From NCBI RefSeq assembly GCF_011808225.1, contig NZ_SOYS01000002.1:740065-804064 (forward strand): a stretch of 64,000 nucleotides of DNA, in the 5' to 3' direction. Shown one piece after another: positions 1 through 9,192 of this stretch. A program made the translations under genes and the position numbers. Under the pieces are notes generated by a model, which was not told where the DNA came from, did not search any database, and saw only the letters and a program-made list of their open reading frames with translations. How positions within the stretch are numbered: position 1 is the first letter of the stretch; each line of letters begins with the position of its first letter. The DNA comes from Cedecea colo. Lineage in GTDB: Bacteria > Pseudomonadota > Gammaproteobacteria > Enterobacterales > Enterobacteriaceae.

Positions 1-107
1 ACAGTTTCTCCATTAATGACCGAAGGGAGCCGATTGAAGTACATAGCAACCACAACATCAGCGTAATTCTGTGAGCGCCTGGGCTTAACGCCGCGCAACC
101 GCAGCAT
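1..107 (-). CDS. Partial unrecognised reading frame at left edge
   Basis: An open frame starts at an ATG at 107 and runs without a stop to the window edge (35 codons). It reads [13 protein letters not shown], then a stretch with [10 protein letters not shown] do not recognise the family. Codon choice looks ordinary for this genome, but the piece is too short to judge, and no clear ribosome binding site precedes the ATG. Confidence 0.22.
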   Translation of the reverse strand, partial: MLRLRGVKPRRSQNYADVVVAMYFNRLPSVINGET

Positions 108-139
108 CGTTTCCGGAACTTGTTTCCTATACTTCAGAC

Positions 140-703
140 GTGTTGATCCACGATTCGTGGTTACGTCCAGCCCTGACGCCACGCGAATGCGGCTCGATCA
201 GGGAGCGAGGTGATAAAATTACTGGCAACTTCAGCCGTTGTGTTGTCATGTTTACTCCGGCAGCGTATGCCGAAATGGAGGAAAAAGTGGAAGAAAAACT
301 GAAAATTACCCCGGCGGGTTCTCAGCCTTCTCAGACTGGCCCGGAAAATTACTTTACCGGCCGGGTGCGCATTGATGCGCCCTTCCAGGCCCCAACGCCT
401 GCCCGCGTTGGCGGTGCCGCTATTACATTTGAACCGGGCGCACGCACGGCCTGGCATACTCATCCACTCGGCCAGACGCTGATCGTTACCCAGGGGCACG
501 GCTGGCTGCAGGAATGGGGATGTCCCATAAAAGAGATAAACCAGGGTGATATTGTCTGGATCCCGGAAGGCGTTAAGCACTGGCATGGCGCTACGCCTGA
601 TAACGCAATGACCCATATCGCCATTGCTGAATCCCTGAACGGCAGCCCGGTTGAGTGGATGGAACACGTTAGCGACGACCAGTACATAAAACAGGAGCAA
701 TAA
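140..703 (+). CDS. Cupin-domain protein
   Basis: Single-domain cupin (RmlC-like beta barrel). The core begins near residue 50 ([17 protein letters not shown]). It carries the metal-binding HxH of cupin motif 1 ([11 protein letters not shown]) and the motif 2 histidine (KHWHGA). Homologues of about 130-140 residues are annotated as cupins or (R)-mandelonitrile-lyase-like proteins; the true substrate is unknown. The open frame begins at a GTG at 140. In-frame ATGs at 248 and 275 would give a protein of usual length, but none of the three has a good ribosome binding site. The N-terminal stretch ([11 protein letters not shown]) resembles the start of a carboxymuconolactone decarboxylase domain and may be a remnant of a longer fusion. 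The stop lies one base before the next gene's ATG, so the two are probably cotranscribed. Confidence 0.75.
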   Translation: MLIHDSWLRPALTPRECGSIRERGDKITGNFSRCVVMFTPAAYAEMEEKVEEKLKITPAGSQPSQTGPENYFTGRVRIDAPFQAPTPARVGGAAITFEPGARTAWHTHPLGQTLIVTQGHGWLQEWGCPIKEINQGDIVWIPEGVKHWHGATPDNAMTHIAIAESLNGSPVEWMEHVSDDQYIKQEQ

Positions 704-704
704 G

Positions 705-1760
705 ATGACGATGAAGGTGCTCGGCTATGCAGCACAAAGCGCGCAGGTTCCGCTGGCCCCGTTTGAGTTTATACGCCGCGATCCGCGCCCGGACGACGTG
801 GTGCTGGAAGTGATGTACTGCGGTGTGTGCCACTCAGACCTTCATCAGGCGCGTAACGACTGGGGATTCAGCGCTTACCCGCTGGTGCCGGGCCACGAAG
901 TTATCGGCCGCGTTGCGTCAGTTGGCAGTAACGTCACCAAATTCAAACCGGGCGATTACGCCGGAATTGGTTGTATGGTGGATTCCTGTCGCGTTTGTCA
1001 TCCATGCAAAGAGGGGCTGGAGCAGTATTGCGAAGAGGGTAACGTGCAGACCTATAACGGCGTTGACCGTCACGACCATCAGCCTACCTACGGCGGTTAT
1101 TCGCAGGCAATTGTGGCTTCAGAAGATTTTGTTCTGAAAATGCCGGACGGACTCGATCTCAAGGGTGCCGCTCCGCTGCTTTGTGCTGGTATCACCACCT
1201 GGTCGCCGCTACGCCACTGGAACGTCGGTAAGGGTAGCAAAGTTGCGGTTATCGGGCTGGGTGGCTTAGGCCATATGGCGCTAAAATTTGCCAACGCGCT
1301 GGGTGCGGAAGTGACGCTCTTTACTCGTTCTGCCAGCAAAGAGGCAGACGCCCGCCGCTTAGGGGCGCATAACATAGTGTTATCTACCGACGACGCGCAG
1401 ATGGCGAGCGTGAAGAATCAGTTTGACCTGATTATCGACACGGTTCCGTATGTTCACGATATCAATCCTTATATGCCAACCCTGACGCTGGGCGGCACGC
1501 TGGTTTATGTCGGGCTGCTGGGGGAAATAGACCCACCGGCCAGTACGTTGCCGATGATTCGGGGCCGTCGTTCAGTTTCCGGCTCCGCAATCGGTGGTAT
1601 TAAAGAAACCCAGGAAATGCTGGATTTCTGCGCCAGGCACGGCATCGTGTCTGATATCGAAATGATCGATATTAAGCAGATTAACGAAGCCTATGAACGC
1701 CTGTTAAAAAGCGATGTAAAGTACCGTTTTGTCATTGATATGGCGACGCTTAATGCTTAA
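705..1760 (+). CDS. yahK: Zinc-dependent alcohol dehydrogenase, YahK-like
   Basis: Medium-chain alcohol/aldehyde dehydrogenase of the cinnamyl-alcohol-dehydrogenase group, 351 residues, close to E. coli YahK (349). The catalytic zinc ligands are visible in GVCHSDLHQ and GHEVIG. The structural zinc cluster is the cysteine set in CMVDSCRVCHPCKEG followed by QYC. The Rossmann nucleotide-binding motif is GLGGLGHMALKFA, about residue 184. Family members reduce a broad range of aldehydes with NADPH in the cytoplasm. It follows the cupin gene by one base, so the pair probably forms a two-gene operon, perhaps for an aldehyde or aromatic substrate (inference). Confidence 0.9.
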   Translation: MTMKVLGYAAQSAQVPLAPFEFIRRDPRPDDVVLEVMYCGVCHSDLHQARNDWGFSAYPLVPGHEVIGRVASVGSNVTKFKPGDYAGIGCMVDSCRVCHPCKEGLEQYCEEGNVQTYNGVDRHDHQPTYGGYSQAIVASEDFVLKMPDGLDLKGAAPLLCAGITTWSPLRHWNVGKGSKVAVIGLGGLGHMALKFANALGAEVTLFTRSASKEADARRLGAHNIVLSTDDAQMASVKNQFDLIIDTVPYVHDINPYMPTLTLGGTLVYVGLLGEIDPPASTLPMIRGRRSVSGSAIGGIKETQEMLDFCARHGIVSDIEMIDIKQINEAYERLLKSDVKYRFVIDMATLNA

Positions 1761-1868
1761 ATCCGTGGGTGGCAGCGCTGTCGCTTGCCGCCAGTTTTCT
1801 CCGCTGCGCCGCGCATAATGAGTCGCTAAGCAGGTACATTACTTTTAACAATTCATTTCCACCAGGGT

Positions 1869-1912
1869 ACAATCGGGTAACAGTTCACGCTTACGGCAGA
1901 TAGCCCGATTGT
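1869..1912. repeat. Inverted repeat overlapping a TTG start codon
   Basis: ACAATCGGG at 1869-1877 is the exact reverse complement of CCCGATTGT at 1904-1912. The right arm contains the TTG start of the DUF2946 gene. It could be an operator or an RNA hairpin that limits translation. Confidence 0.5.
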
Positions 1913-2340
1913 TCTCATTCTACTTCTCTCGCCATAAATGGCCTTCGGCGATCGCGCTCCTGGCGATGCTGATGCTTTTTATTGCTCCGGTGATTTCAAA
2001 ATCACTGGAGCACAGGCGTGCGGCGGAGATAAACAATCATGCTGAACACCACATGATGTCCCACTCCGACGGCATGATGGCGGAGATGGGCCCAATGGAA
2101 ATGCCCCTCGCTTCCCATTTGCTGCCGGGCGCAGGCGCGTCGTTGATGGATGATATCGCATGCGGATACTGCCAGCTTTTGCTGCATGTACCCCTTATCG
2201 TCTGGCTGTTTATTCCCTTCATCTGGCTGGCGTGGCGTATTACCCGCGCCCCGCCGCCTGCGGTTATCGCCCCGCTGCTGGCGCAGCATGATGACGCTAA
2301 AGCCCAGCCACGCGCGCCTCCTGTTGCCCCGTTTCGTTAA
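1909..2340 (+). CDS. DUF2946 family small membrane protein
   Basis: A 143-residue protein with an N-terminal hydrophobic segment (residues about 12-30), a His/Met-rich stretch (HAEHHMMSHSDGMM, then MGPMEM), a CGYC motif and a second membrane helix (LLLHVPLIVWLFIPFIWLAW). This is the usual architecture of DUF2946 proteins, which are often found beside copper or heme-type PepSY membrane proteins. The start is a TTG at 1909; no strong ribosome binding site is visible, and an inverted repeat covers it. The gene is followed after 43 bases by a PepSY membrane protein. The His/Met-rich loop suggests binding of a metal such as copper (inference from composition). Confidence 0.8.
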   Translation: MFSFYFSRHKWPSAIALLAMLMLFIAPVISKSLEHRRAAEINNHAEHHMMSHSDGMMAEMGPMEMPLASHLLPGAGASLMDDIACGYCQLLLHVPLIVWLFIPFIWLAWRITRAPPPAVIAPLLAQHDDAKAQPRAPPVAPFR

Positions 2341-2383
2341 AACACTTTCACATTTAACGTAATGGCTATGCCACAGGATAACT

Positions 2384-3766
2384 ATGTCTTCCCAACACTC
2401 TCAGCTCGCCTGTCGTGGCGCGCTGCTGACGCTTTTGCGTCGCCTGCATTTTTACATCGGCCTGTTCGTTGGCCCCTTTATTTTTGTTGCCGCTCTCACC
2501 GGCACGCTGTATGTGCTGACGCCTCAGATTGAGAACGCGCTTTACCATGAAGCCTTGCATGCCGAAGCGTACGGCCCGCAAAAATCCCTTGCCCAACAGA
2601 TAGCCGCCGCACGTAAATATATTGGCGAAGATGCCAGCATTTACGCGGTACGCCCGGCTCCCCGGCCGGGTGACACTACCCGCGTGCAGTTTGTCGATCC
2701 TGCGCTTGGGGCATCTGAATCCCGCGCGATTTTTATCTCTCCTTCCACGCTGGCAGTTAAGGGAGATATGACCGTCTACGGCACCAGCGGCGTGCTGCCG
2801 CTACGTACATGGATCGACCAGTTTCACCGCGGATTGTTGCTGGGCGATACAGGACGGCTTTACAGCGAACTTGCGGCTTCCTGGCTGTGGGTGGCGGCTC
2901 TGGGCGGCGTGGTGCTCTGGTTAACCTCACGCCCGAAGCGAAAGCTGAAAGTGCGCCGTACCCCACAAACTACAGCCCGGCACTGGCACATCACGCTTGG
3001 AGCATTTTTGCTGCTCGGGCTGATGTTCTTCTCTGCCACAGGGCTCACGTGGTCACAGTGGGCGGGCGGAAATATCGATAAGCTTCGTAGTGAACTGGGC
3101 TGGATGACGCCCCAGGTGAATACCACACTAACCCCGCAAACCGGCCATCAGCACCACGATCCGCACGCTGAGCACCATGCGATGATGGCGGGAATGGTAA
3201 TGCCTGCTGCCGCAGATGAAAGCTGGGACCGCGCACTCCATGCGGCACGCGCGGCGGGAATTGAGTCAGATAAGCTTGAAATCCGCCCGTCCCTGGCGGC
3301 GGATAAAGCCTGGACGGTTACCGAAATCGATCGGGCATGGCCTACGCATGTTGATGCGGTGGCTGTCGATCCAACCAACTTTACCGCTATCGATCGGGTT
3401 CGTTTCGCCGATTTTCCGCTGATTGCCAAACTTACGCGCTGGGGTGTCGATGCGCATATGGGCGTGCTGTTCGGGCTGCCTAATCAACTGCTGCTGGCGG
3501 CGTTTGGCTTTGGCCTGTGCGCGATGATCGTGCTTGGCTACCGGATGTGGTGGCTGCGTCGTCCTGCGGTCTCTGCGAACAATCCTGTACACACATTGAG
3601 CGAGGCGTGGTTTGCATTGCCGCAAGCCTTGCGCGCAGGCTCGCTGTTTATTGCCGCCCTGCTCGGTTATTGCCTGCCGGTGATGGGCGTGAGCCTGCTG
3701 CTGTTTGTGGCTGTTGATTCAGCGCGCTGGTGGTTAAGAGTATTCAGGAAGCAGGTATCCCCTTAA
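2384..3766 (+). CDS. PepSY-associated transmembrane protein
   Basis: A 460-residue integral membrane protein of the PepSY-TM family. The first helix is LHFYIGLFVGPFIFVAALTG (about residues 22-41), followed by a PepSY-type periplasmic domain, a helix pair near residue 160, a helix near 205 and three helices in the C-terminal third. A loop near residues 245-270 is rich in His and Met (HQHHDPHAEHHAMMAGMVM). Related proteins act in siderophore-iron reduction or metal handling at the inner membrane. The His/Met loop and the preceding DUF2946 gene point to copper or another transition metal, but no metal-specific operator is visible. The function is inferred only. Confidence 0.85.
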   Translation: MSSQHSQLACRGALLTLLRRLHFYIGLFVGPFIFVAALTGTLYVLTPQIENALYHEALHAEAYGPQKSLAQQIAAARKYIGEDASIYAVRPAPRPGDTTRVQFVDPALGASESRAIFISPSTLAVKGDMTVYGTSGVLPLRTWIDQFHRGLLLGDTGRLYSELAASWLWVAALGGVVLWLTSRPKRKLKVRRTPQTTARHWHITLGAFLLLGLMFFSATGLTWSQWAGGNIDKLRSELGWMTPQVNTTLTPQTGHQHHDPHAEHHAMMAGMVMPAAADESWDRALHAARAAGIESDKLEIRPSLAADKAWTVTEIDRAWPTHVDAVAVDPTNFTAIDRVRFADFPLIAKLTRWGVDAHMGVLFGLPNQLLLAAFGFGLCAMIVLGYRMWWLRRPAVSANNPVHTLSEAWFALPQALRAGSLFIAALLGYCLPVMGVSLLLFVAVDSARWWLRVFRKQVSP

Positions 3767-3772
3767 AACAAC

Positions 3773-3883
3773 CCTCACCCTAACCTTTTCCCTGCGGGAG
3801 AGGGAATCGATCTGTTACTCCTTCGTCCTGAGAGAAGGAGTTGTTCGGTTTCTCTCCCCCGCCAGGAGAAAGCCGGGGTGAGG
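3773..3883. repeat. Structured intergenic repeat with 8-bp terminal inverted repeats
   Basis: A block bounded by CCTCACCC (3773-3780) and its complement GGGTGAGG (3876-3883). Inside is a strong hairpin, CTCCTTC/GAAGGAG, at about 3821-3842. It resembles dispersed intergenic palindromic elements of enterics with CCCTCACCC ends. It probably also ends transcription of the PepSY gene. Confidence 0.55.
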
Positions 3884-3906
3884 AAAACTTCGGCCAGCCC
3901 CTTCAA

Positions 3907-3923
3907 TATTGGTCCTACCAATA
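3907..3923. promoter_or_regulatory. LldR operator O1
   Basis: A perfect 17-bp palindrome, TATTGGT-CCT-ACCAATA. It matches the known ATTGGT-N3-ACCAAT site of LldR and related FadR-subfamily GntR regulators. Its centre lies 125 bp upstream of the second copy, very close to the spacing of the two LldR operators at E. coli lldPRD. Confidence 0.85.
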
Positions 3924-4032
3924 CTACCGAAAACGTGACCGCTTTGCGCAATATGGCAAAAAACTCAACATAAATATTGCCACCAATTAACACAAGATTA
4001 ACCATAAGCCATCATTTACCCTACATCACCAT

Positions 4033-4047
4033 ATTGGTCCTACCAAT
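4033..4047. promoter_or_regulatory. LldR operator O2
   Basis: A second perfect copy of ATTGGT-CCT-ACCAAT, 45 bp before the lldP ATG. With the upstream copy it forms the pair through which LldR represses the operon without L-lactate and activates it with L-lactate in E. coli. Confidence 0.85.
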
Positions 4048-4092
4048 CTGGCGAAAAAATAATAAGCACGTCACGTTCCGGAGAAACATCCT

Positions 4093-5748
4093 ATGCAAGC
4101 CTGGCAACAAGTTTACGACCCGGCAGGTAATATCTGGCTGTCCAGCCTGATTGCCGCCCTGCCAATTCTGTTCTTTTTCTATGCGCTGATTAAGCTGCGC
4201 ATGAAAGGCTATCTGGCCGCAACGCTGACGGTCGGGCTGGCGCTGCTGGTCGCATTATTCTTCTATCGTATGCCGGTTGACCGGGCGCTGTCGTCCGTGG
4301 TGTACGGCTTCTTTTACGGCCTGTGGCCGATTGCATGGATTATTATCGCGGCCGTTTTTGTCTACAAAATATCGGTGAAAACCGGGCAGTTCGACATTAT
4401 CCGCTCGTCGATTCTCTCCATCACGCCGGATCAGCGTTTGCAGATGCTGATCGTTGGTTTCTCCTTTGGCGCCTTCCTTGAAGGGGCCGCAGGTTTTGGC
4501 GCACCGGTAGCGATTACCGCCGCCCTGCTGGTCGGCCTGGGCTTTAATCCGCTCTACGCCGCCGGGCTTTGCCTGATTGTGAACACCGCGCCGGTCGCCT
4601 TTGGCGCAATGGGGATCCCGATTATTGTGGCAGGTCAGGTGACAGGGCTGGACAGCTTTGAGATAGGCCAGATGGTTGGCCGCCAGCTACCGTTCCTGAC
4701 AATTATCGTGCTGTTCTGGATTATGGCCATCATGGACGGCTGGCGCGGCATTAAAGAAACATGGCCGGCGGTGATAGTCGCTGGCGGTTCGTTTGCTATC
4801 GCCCAGTACCTTAGCTCTAACTTCCTTGGCCCGGAACTGCCGGATATTATCTCATCGCTGGTTTCACTGGTCTGTTTAACCGCTTTCCTGCGCGTCTGGA
4901 AACCGGTGCGCATTTTCCGCTTTGGCGACGTTGGCGCGTCAGTAACGGACCAGACCCTGGCGCGCAAAAACTATACGCCCGGCCAGGTCATTCGCGCCTG
5001 GATGCCGTTTATTTTTCTGACCGCCACCGTCACCATCTGGAGCGTGCCGCCTTTTAAAGCGCTGTTTGCCCCGGGCGGCGCGCTGGCAGACTGGGTATTG
5101 AATGTTTCCGTGCCGTTCCTCGACAAAATGGTCGCGAAAATGCCGCCTGTCGTGGCAGAGAGCGTGGCTTACGCCGCGGTGTATAAATTCGACTGGTTCT
5201 CCGCGACCGGTACCGCGATTCTGGTTGCAGCGCTAATTTCTATCGTTTATCTGCGCATGAAACCAAAGGATGCTGTCGTAACCTTTGGTGAAACGCTCAA
5301 AGAGCTGGCGCTGCCCATTTACTCCATCGGCATGGTGCTGGCGTTCGCGTTTATCTCTAACTATTCCGGCTTGTCTGCCACACTTGCTCTGGCGCTGGCA
5401 CATACCGGACACGCGTTCACCTTCTTCTCGCCGTTCCTCGGCTGGCTGGGCGTGTTCCTGACCGGCTCCGATACGTCATCGAACGCGCTGTTCGCAGCGC
5501 TACAGGCAACGACCGCACAGCAAATCGGCGTCTCGGATCTGTTGCTGGTGGCGGCAAATACCACGGGCGGCGTCACCGGGAAGATGATTTCCCCGCAGTC
5601 TATCGCCATTGCCTGCGCGGCTGTCGGGCTGGTCGGTAAAGAGTCAGACCTGTTCCGCTTTACCGTAAAACACAGCCTGATTTTCACCTGTATGGTGGGC
5701 CTGATAACTACACTTCAGGCATACGTATTAACCTGGATGATTCCATGA
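4093..5748 (+). CDS. lldP: L-lactate permease
   Basis: Inner-membrane L-lactate/proton symporter of the LctP family. Its 551 residues match the E. coli length, with about a dozen hydrophobic segments along the chain and the family block [19 protein letters not shown] near residue 135. It also accepts D-lactate and glycolate in E. coli. It is the first gene of lldPRD; the ATG follows a GGAG at about 4079. The stop overlaps the start of lldR, so translation is probably coupled. Confidence 0.97.
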   Translation: MQAWQQVYDPAGNIWLSSLIAALPILFFFYALIKLRMKGYLAATLTVGLALLVALFFYRMPVDRALSSVVYGFFYGLWPIAWIIIAAVFVYKISVKTGQFDIIRSSILSITPDQRLQMLIVGFSFGAFLEGAAGFGAPVAITAALLVGLGFNPLYAAGLCLIVNTAPVAFGAMGIPIIVAGQVTGLDSFEIGQMVGRQLPFLTIIVLFWIMAIMDGWRGIKETWPAVIVAGGSFAIAQYLSSNFLGPELPDIISSLVSLVCLTAFLRVWKPVRIFRFGDVGASVTDQTLARKNYTPGQVIRAWMPFIFLTATVTIWSVPPFKALFAPGGALADWVLNVSVPFLDKMVAKMPPVVAESVAYAAVYKFDWFSATGTAILVAALISIVYLRMKPKDAVVTFGETLKELALPIYSIGMVLAFAFISNYSGLSATLALALAHTGHAFTFFSPFLGWLGVFLTGSDTSSNALFAALQATTAQQIGVSDLLLVAANTTGGVTGKMISPQSIAIACAAVGLVGKESDLFRFTVKHSLIFTCMVGLITTLQAYVLTWMIP

Positions 5749-6533
5749 TGACAGCACAACCGCGCCTGGCAGACCATCTGGCCGAGCGCGTCAGGGCGTT
5801 GATTAACGAGCGTAAACTGGAGGCGGGCATGCGGTTGCCCGCCGAACGCCAGCTCGCCTCGGAAATGGGCGTTTCCCGTTCGTCCATTCGCGAGGCTATC
5901 CAAAAACTGATAAGCGAAGGCGTGCTGATTAGCCGTCGCGGCGGTGGCACTTTCGTGCGTTATGAAGTGCAGGCATGGTCCGAACAGCGCATCGTACAGC
6001 CGCTAAAAACCCTGGTCGAAAACGATCCAGACTACCGCTACGACATTCTGGAAGCACGTCATGCCATCGAAGCCAGTACCGCCTGGTACGCGGCCATGCG
6101 CGCCACGTCCGCCGATAAAGAAAAACTCATCGCCTGCTTTGATGCCACCGTACAGTTCAAGGAGAGCGACGACCCGGATCTGGCCGCTCAGGCCGACGTG
6201 CGTTTTCATCTGGCTATCGCTGAAGCTTCGCATAACATCGTACTGCTCCAGACCATGCGCGGCTTTTTCGATCTTTTGCAAACTTCCGTGATGCACAGCC
6301 GCCAGCGCATGTACACCGTACCCAGCATTTTTGCCGGACTTACCGAACAACATAACGAACTGCTACAGGCGATTCTGGCAGGCGACCCCGAACGCGCGCG
6401 GCGTGCTGCGAAGGCGCATCTCGGGTTCGTGCATACCACTATTAAAACCCTGCATGAAGATGAAGCCCGACAGGCCCGTATCACCCGCCTGCCGGATGAA
6501 GATACCGACGTTACGAGGGAACACAATACATGA
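5745..6533 (+). CDS. lldR: L-lactate-responsive regulator LldR
   Basis: GntR-family regulator of the FadR subfamily, 262 residues. The N-terminal winged helix has the recognition helix [15 protein letters not shown] (about residues 44-58). The C-terminal all-helical FCD domain binds the ligand, L-lactate. Two operators of the expected sequence lie upstream of lldP. It overlaps both neighbours: the ATG lies within the end of lldP and its stop overlaps the lldD ATG, the standard lldPRD arrangement. Confidence 0.95.
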   Translation: MMTAQPRLADHLAERVRALINERKLEAGMRLPAERQLASEMGVSRSSIREAIQKLISEGVLISRRGGGTFVRYEVQAWSEQRIVQPLKTLVENDPDYRYDILEARHAIEASTAWYAAMRATSADKEKLIACFDATVQFKESDDPDLAAQADVRFHLAIAEASHNIVLLQTMRGFFDLLQTSVMHSRQRMYTVPSIFAGLTEQHNELLQAILAGDPERARRAAKAHLGFVHTTIKTLHEDEARQARITRLPDEDTDVTREHNT

Positions 6534-7711
6534 TTATTTCAGCCGCATCAGACTACCGCGCCGCCGCACAGCGCATCCTGCCGCCGTTCCTTTTTCACTA
6601 CATTGACGGAGGGGCCTATGCCGAACAAACGCTGCGCCGCAATGTGGATGACCTGGCGCAGGTGGCGTTAAGACAGCGTGTGCTGAAAAACATGTCGGCA
6701 TTAAGCCTGGAAACCAAACTCTTTAACGAAACGCTTTCTATGCCGGTCGCGCTTGCTCCGGTAGGTTTGTGCGGCATGTACGCCCGTCGCGGCGAAGTTC
6801 AGGCTGCCAAAGCCGCTGCTGCAAAAGGCATTCCCTTTACGCTTTCGACCGTTTCTGTTTGCCCGATCGAAGAAGTCGCCCCGGCCATCGATCGTCCGAT
6901 GTGGTTTCAGCTTTACGTATTAAAAGATCGCGGCTTTATGCGCAATGCGCTAGAGCGCGCTAAAGCAGCCGGTTGTTCAACGCTCGTCTTTACCGTTGAC
7001 ATGCCAACCCCCGGCGCACGCTATCGCGATGCACATTCAGGCATGAGCGGGGCAAACGCCGCGATGCGCCGCTACTGGCAGGCGGCGACGCATCCGCAAT
7101 GGGCGTGGGACGTGGGTCTGCACGGTCGTCCGCACGATCTGGGAAATATTTCGACCTATCTGGGCAAGCCAACCGGGCTTGAGGATTATATTGGCTGGCT
7201 GGCGAATAATTTCGACCCCTCGATCTCCTGGAGCGATCTGGAGTGGATCCGCGAGTTCTGGGACGGCCCGATGATCATCAAAGGAATTCTCGACCCGGAT
7301 GATGCCAAAGACGCGGTGCGTTTCGGCGCCGACGGAATTGTCGTGTCGAACCACGGCGGCCGCCAGCTTGATGGCGTACTCTCATCCTGTCGCGCCCTGC
7401 CCGCCATTGCCGACGCGGTTAAAGGGGATATCGCTATTCTGGCCGACAGCGGCATTCGCAACGGGCTGGACGTGGTGCGCATGATTGCCCTGGGTGCCGA
7501 TACCGTTCTGCTGGGCCGCGCATATTTGTACGCTCTGGCAACGCACGGCCAGGCAGGCGTTGCCAATCTGCTGAATCTTATCGAAAAAGAAATGAAAGTG
7601 GCGATGACGCTTACCGGCGCGAAAACCATCGCAGACATCAGTCCGGAACTGCTGGTGCGTGAAGGTCTGAAGGATATTCTTTCACCTGCGGAAATGGCGG
7701 TTGGATTTTAA
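6530..7711 (+). CDS. lldD: L-lactate dehydrogenase (FMN, quinone-linked)
   Basis: Membrane-associated flavoenzyme that oxidises L-lactate to pyruvate and passes electrons to the quinone pool. It has 393 residues (E. coli 396). The alpha-hydroxy-acid oxidase signature [10 protein letters not shown] carries the catalytic base at His275. FMN-binding segments include [18 protein letters not shown] near residue 73. It overlaps lldR by ATGA and closes the operon. Confidence 0.97.
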   Translation: MIISAASDYRAAAQRILPPFLFHYIDGGAYAEQTLRRNVDDLAQVALRQRVLKNMSALSLETKLFNETLSMPVALAPVGLCGMYARRGEVQAAKAAAAKGIPFTLSTVSVCPIEEVAPAIDRPMWFQLYVLKDRGFMRNALERAKAAGCSTLVFTVDMPTPGARYRDAHSGMSGANAAMRRYWQAATHPQWAWDVGLHGRPHDLGNISTYLGKPTGLEDYIGWLANNFDPSISWSDLEWIREFWDGPMIIKGILDPDDAKDAVRFGADGIVVSNHGGRQLDGVLSSCRALPAIADAVKGDIAILADSGIRNGLDVVRMIALGADTVLLGRAYLYALATHGQAGVANLLNLIEKEMKVAMTLTGAKTIADISPELLVREGLKDILSPAEMAVGF

Positions 7712-7806
7712 ATAAGAGAATGCGGCGGGTGCAGAACAGGCCTGGCCCGCTAGCTCAGAAAACTGTATCCCGGCGGCATGTGCTAAGAAGGGATATGAAC
7801 GTTGAC

Positions 7807-7834
7807 GTTGTCTCCAGAAGTATCTGGAGACAAC
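7807..7834. terminator. Hairpin between convergent lldD and osmC
   Basis: An 11-bp perfect stem, GTTGTCTCCAG/CTGGAGACAAC, with a 6-nt loop, ten bases from the osmC stop. There is no long T-run on either strand, so termination is likely but not certain. Confidence 0.5.
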
Positions 7835-7844
7835 GGACAGCGGA

Positions 7845-8273
7845 TTAGTTGAGTTTGTAATCCAGCGTAATTTCAGCTTTCATTAGCTGCGAAACCGGAC
7901 AGCCCGCTTTCGCCTTCTGAATGATTTTTTCAAACTCCGAACCGTCAATATTCGGCACTTTTACGTTGCTGGTCAGCGCAATTTTGGTAATGGCAAAGCC
8001 GCCATCTTTCTTGTCCAGGGACACATCCGCAGTCGTGTCGATGCTTTCAGGCGTGAAACCTTCTTCACCCAGCATCAGCGACAGCGCCATGGAAAAACAT
8101 GCAGCATGGGCCGCGCCGATCAGCTCTTCCGGGTTGGTACCAGCAGCGCCTTCGAAACGGGTGTTAAAACCATAAGGTTGCTGTTTCAGCGCACCGCTTT
8201 CGGTGGATACCGTGCCCTTACCGCCTTTAATATCACCTTCCCAGTGAGCCTGCCCTTTCTTATGAATGGTCAT
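7845..8273 (-). CDS. osmC: Organic hydroperoxide peroxidase OsmC
   Basis: Cytoplasmic thiol peroxidase of the OsmC/Ohr family that reduces organic hydroperoxides. It has 142 residues (E. coli 143). Both redox cysteines are present: Cys59 in AAHAACFSMAL and Cys125 in KAGCPVSQL. In E. coli it is induced by osmotic stress and stationary phase (RpoS, RcsB). I could not assign those boxes with confidence here. Confidence 0.96.
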   Translation of the reverse strand: MTIHKKGQAHWEGDIKGGKGTVSTESGALKQQPYGFNTRFEGAAGTNPEELIGAAHAACFSMALSLMLGEEGFTPESIDTTADVSLDKKDGGFAITKIALTSNVKVPNIDGSEFEKIIQKAKAGCPVSQLMKAEITLDYKLN

Positions 8274-8579
8274 ATATTCGCTCCTTTTTTATTTACACAA
8301 ACCACAAGTATAGAAGCTGAACAGGGGCTTGCCTGGCAACTAAGAGCAATCTTTAAGCAATAAAATTAAAACAAACAGATGCCACTCTCGGCGTGTTTAC
8401 GCCGTAGCAGACATAAACTAGGCCTTTTCATAAACCGCTTTTTGGCCAGCTTATCCAGCAGCTATTCCCAGTTTTCTGCTGCTTAAAAGCCACACCTAAG
8501 CAACAAAAAACCGATGGTATATTTGCGCATCCTGAACGGCCGCGAGCCGCCCAATTTATACGCCTAGTTAAGTGCTTTA
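8274..8579. other. Intergenic region between osmC and CRISPR array
   Basis: About 306 bases holding the osmC promoter region and the leader-distal flank of the array. I see no gene and no cas-gene remnant. Confidence 0.6.
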
Positions 8580-8966
8580 TTTTGCATCTACCTATGCGGC
8601 AGTGCACGGCAGATCGCCGCGAACCTGAATCGGTACATCTTCTAAGCTGCCTGTACGGCAGTCCACATCATGGCCCCCTTCGGCTCCCCGTCCGTACCCT
8701 TCTAAGCTGCCTGTACGGCAGTCCACTGCTCGATATCATTTCAGCAAGTACGCGGCCACTTCTAAGCTGCCTGTACGGCAGTCCACTGAAGAAACGCCAG
8801 TCACCCATTCCTGCTGCGCTTCTAAGCTGCCTGTACGGCAGTTCACATGCCGCCGAGGATTGTCCAGTCGCTGCTGTTCTTCTAAGCTGCCTGTACGGCA
8901 GTTCACAATTCGGTACTGAACTTCTATCGTGCGCTGATCTTCTAAGCTGCCTGTACGGCAGTTCAC
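8580..8966 (-). CRISPR. Orphan type I-F CRISPR array, 7 repeats and 6 spacers
   Basis: Six near-identical 28-nt repeats start at 8639, 8699, 8759, 8819, 8879 and 8939, exactly 60 nt apart (five spacers of 32 nt). A seventh, degenerate copy lies at 8580-8607, leaving a 31-nt sixth spacer. On the minus strand the repeat reads GTGAACTGCCGTACAGGCAG then CTTAGAAG, a close match to type I-F repeats, with the CTGCC/GGCAG stem recognised by Cas6f. The three left full repeats differ from the three right ones by one base (GTGGAC versus GTGAAC). The degenerate copy at the left marks the leader-distal end, so transcription should run leftwards. No cas gene is in the window, so processing would need Cas proteins encoded elsewhere. 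Confidence 0.95.
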
Positions 8967-9110
8967 AGAAGCTTTACATGTATAACCTCTTGATGCAAAG
9001 CGTAAAAAATGACTTGCGAAGCGAAGAACCCTTTTCTGGCGCCATTAAATTTTTATTATTAAAATCAATGCATTATAAAATGCATTAAAATTAGGGTTTC
9101 CTGTTTAACG
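8967..9110 (-). promoter_or_regulatory. Probable CRISPR leader
   Basis: An AT-rich stretch directly beside the intact end of the array, with runs such as ATTAAATTTTTATTATTAAAA at about 9044-9064 and no open frame that makes sense. Position and composition fit an I-F leader. Reading direction is inferred from the degenerate repeat at the other end. Confidence 0.55.
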
Positions 9111-9192
9111 GTAGCCACGCCGCTCTGCTGTCGTCAACTTTTTCCAAACGGCAATGGATGAAACCTGAACGTCTCACCCACCGCTTTTGAAT

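Noticed and set aside
8582..9088. Open frame of 168 codons across the CRISPR array
   Set aside because: It repeats LLSCLYGS every 20 codons because it reads through the array repeats; not a protein.
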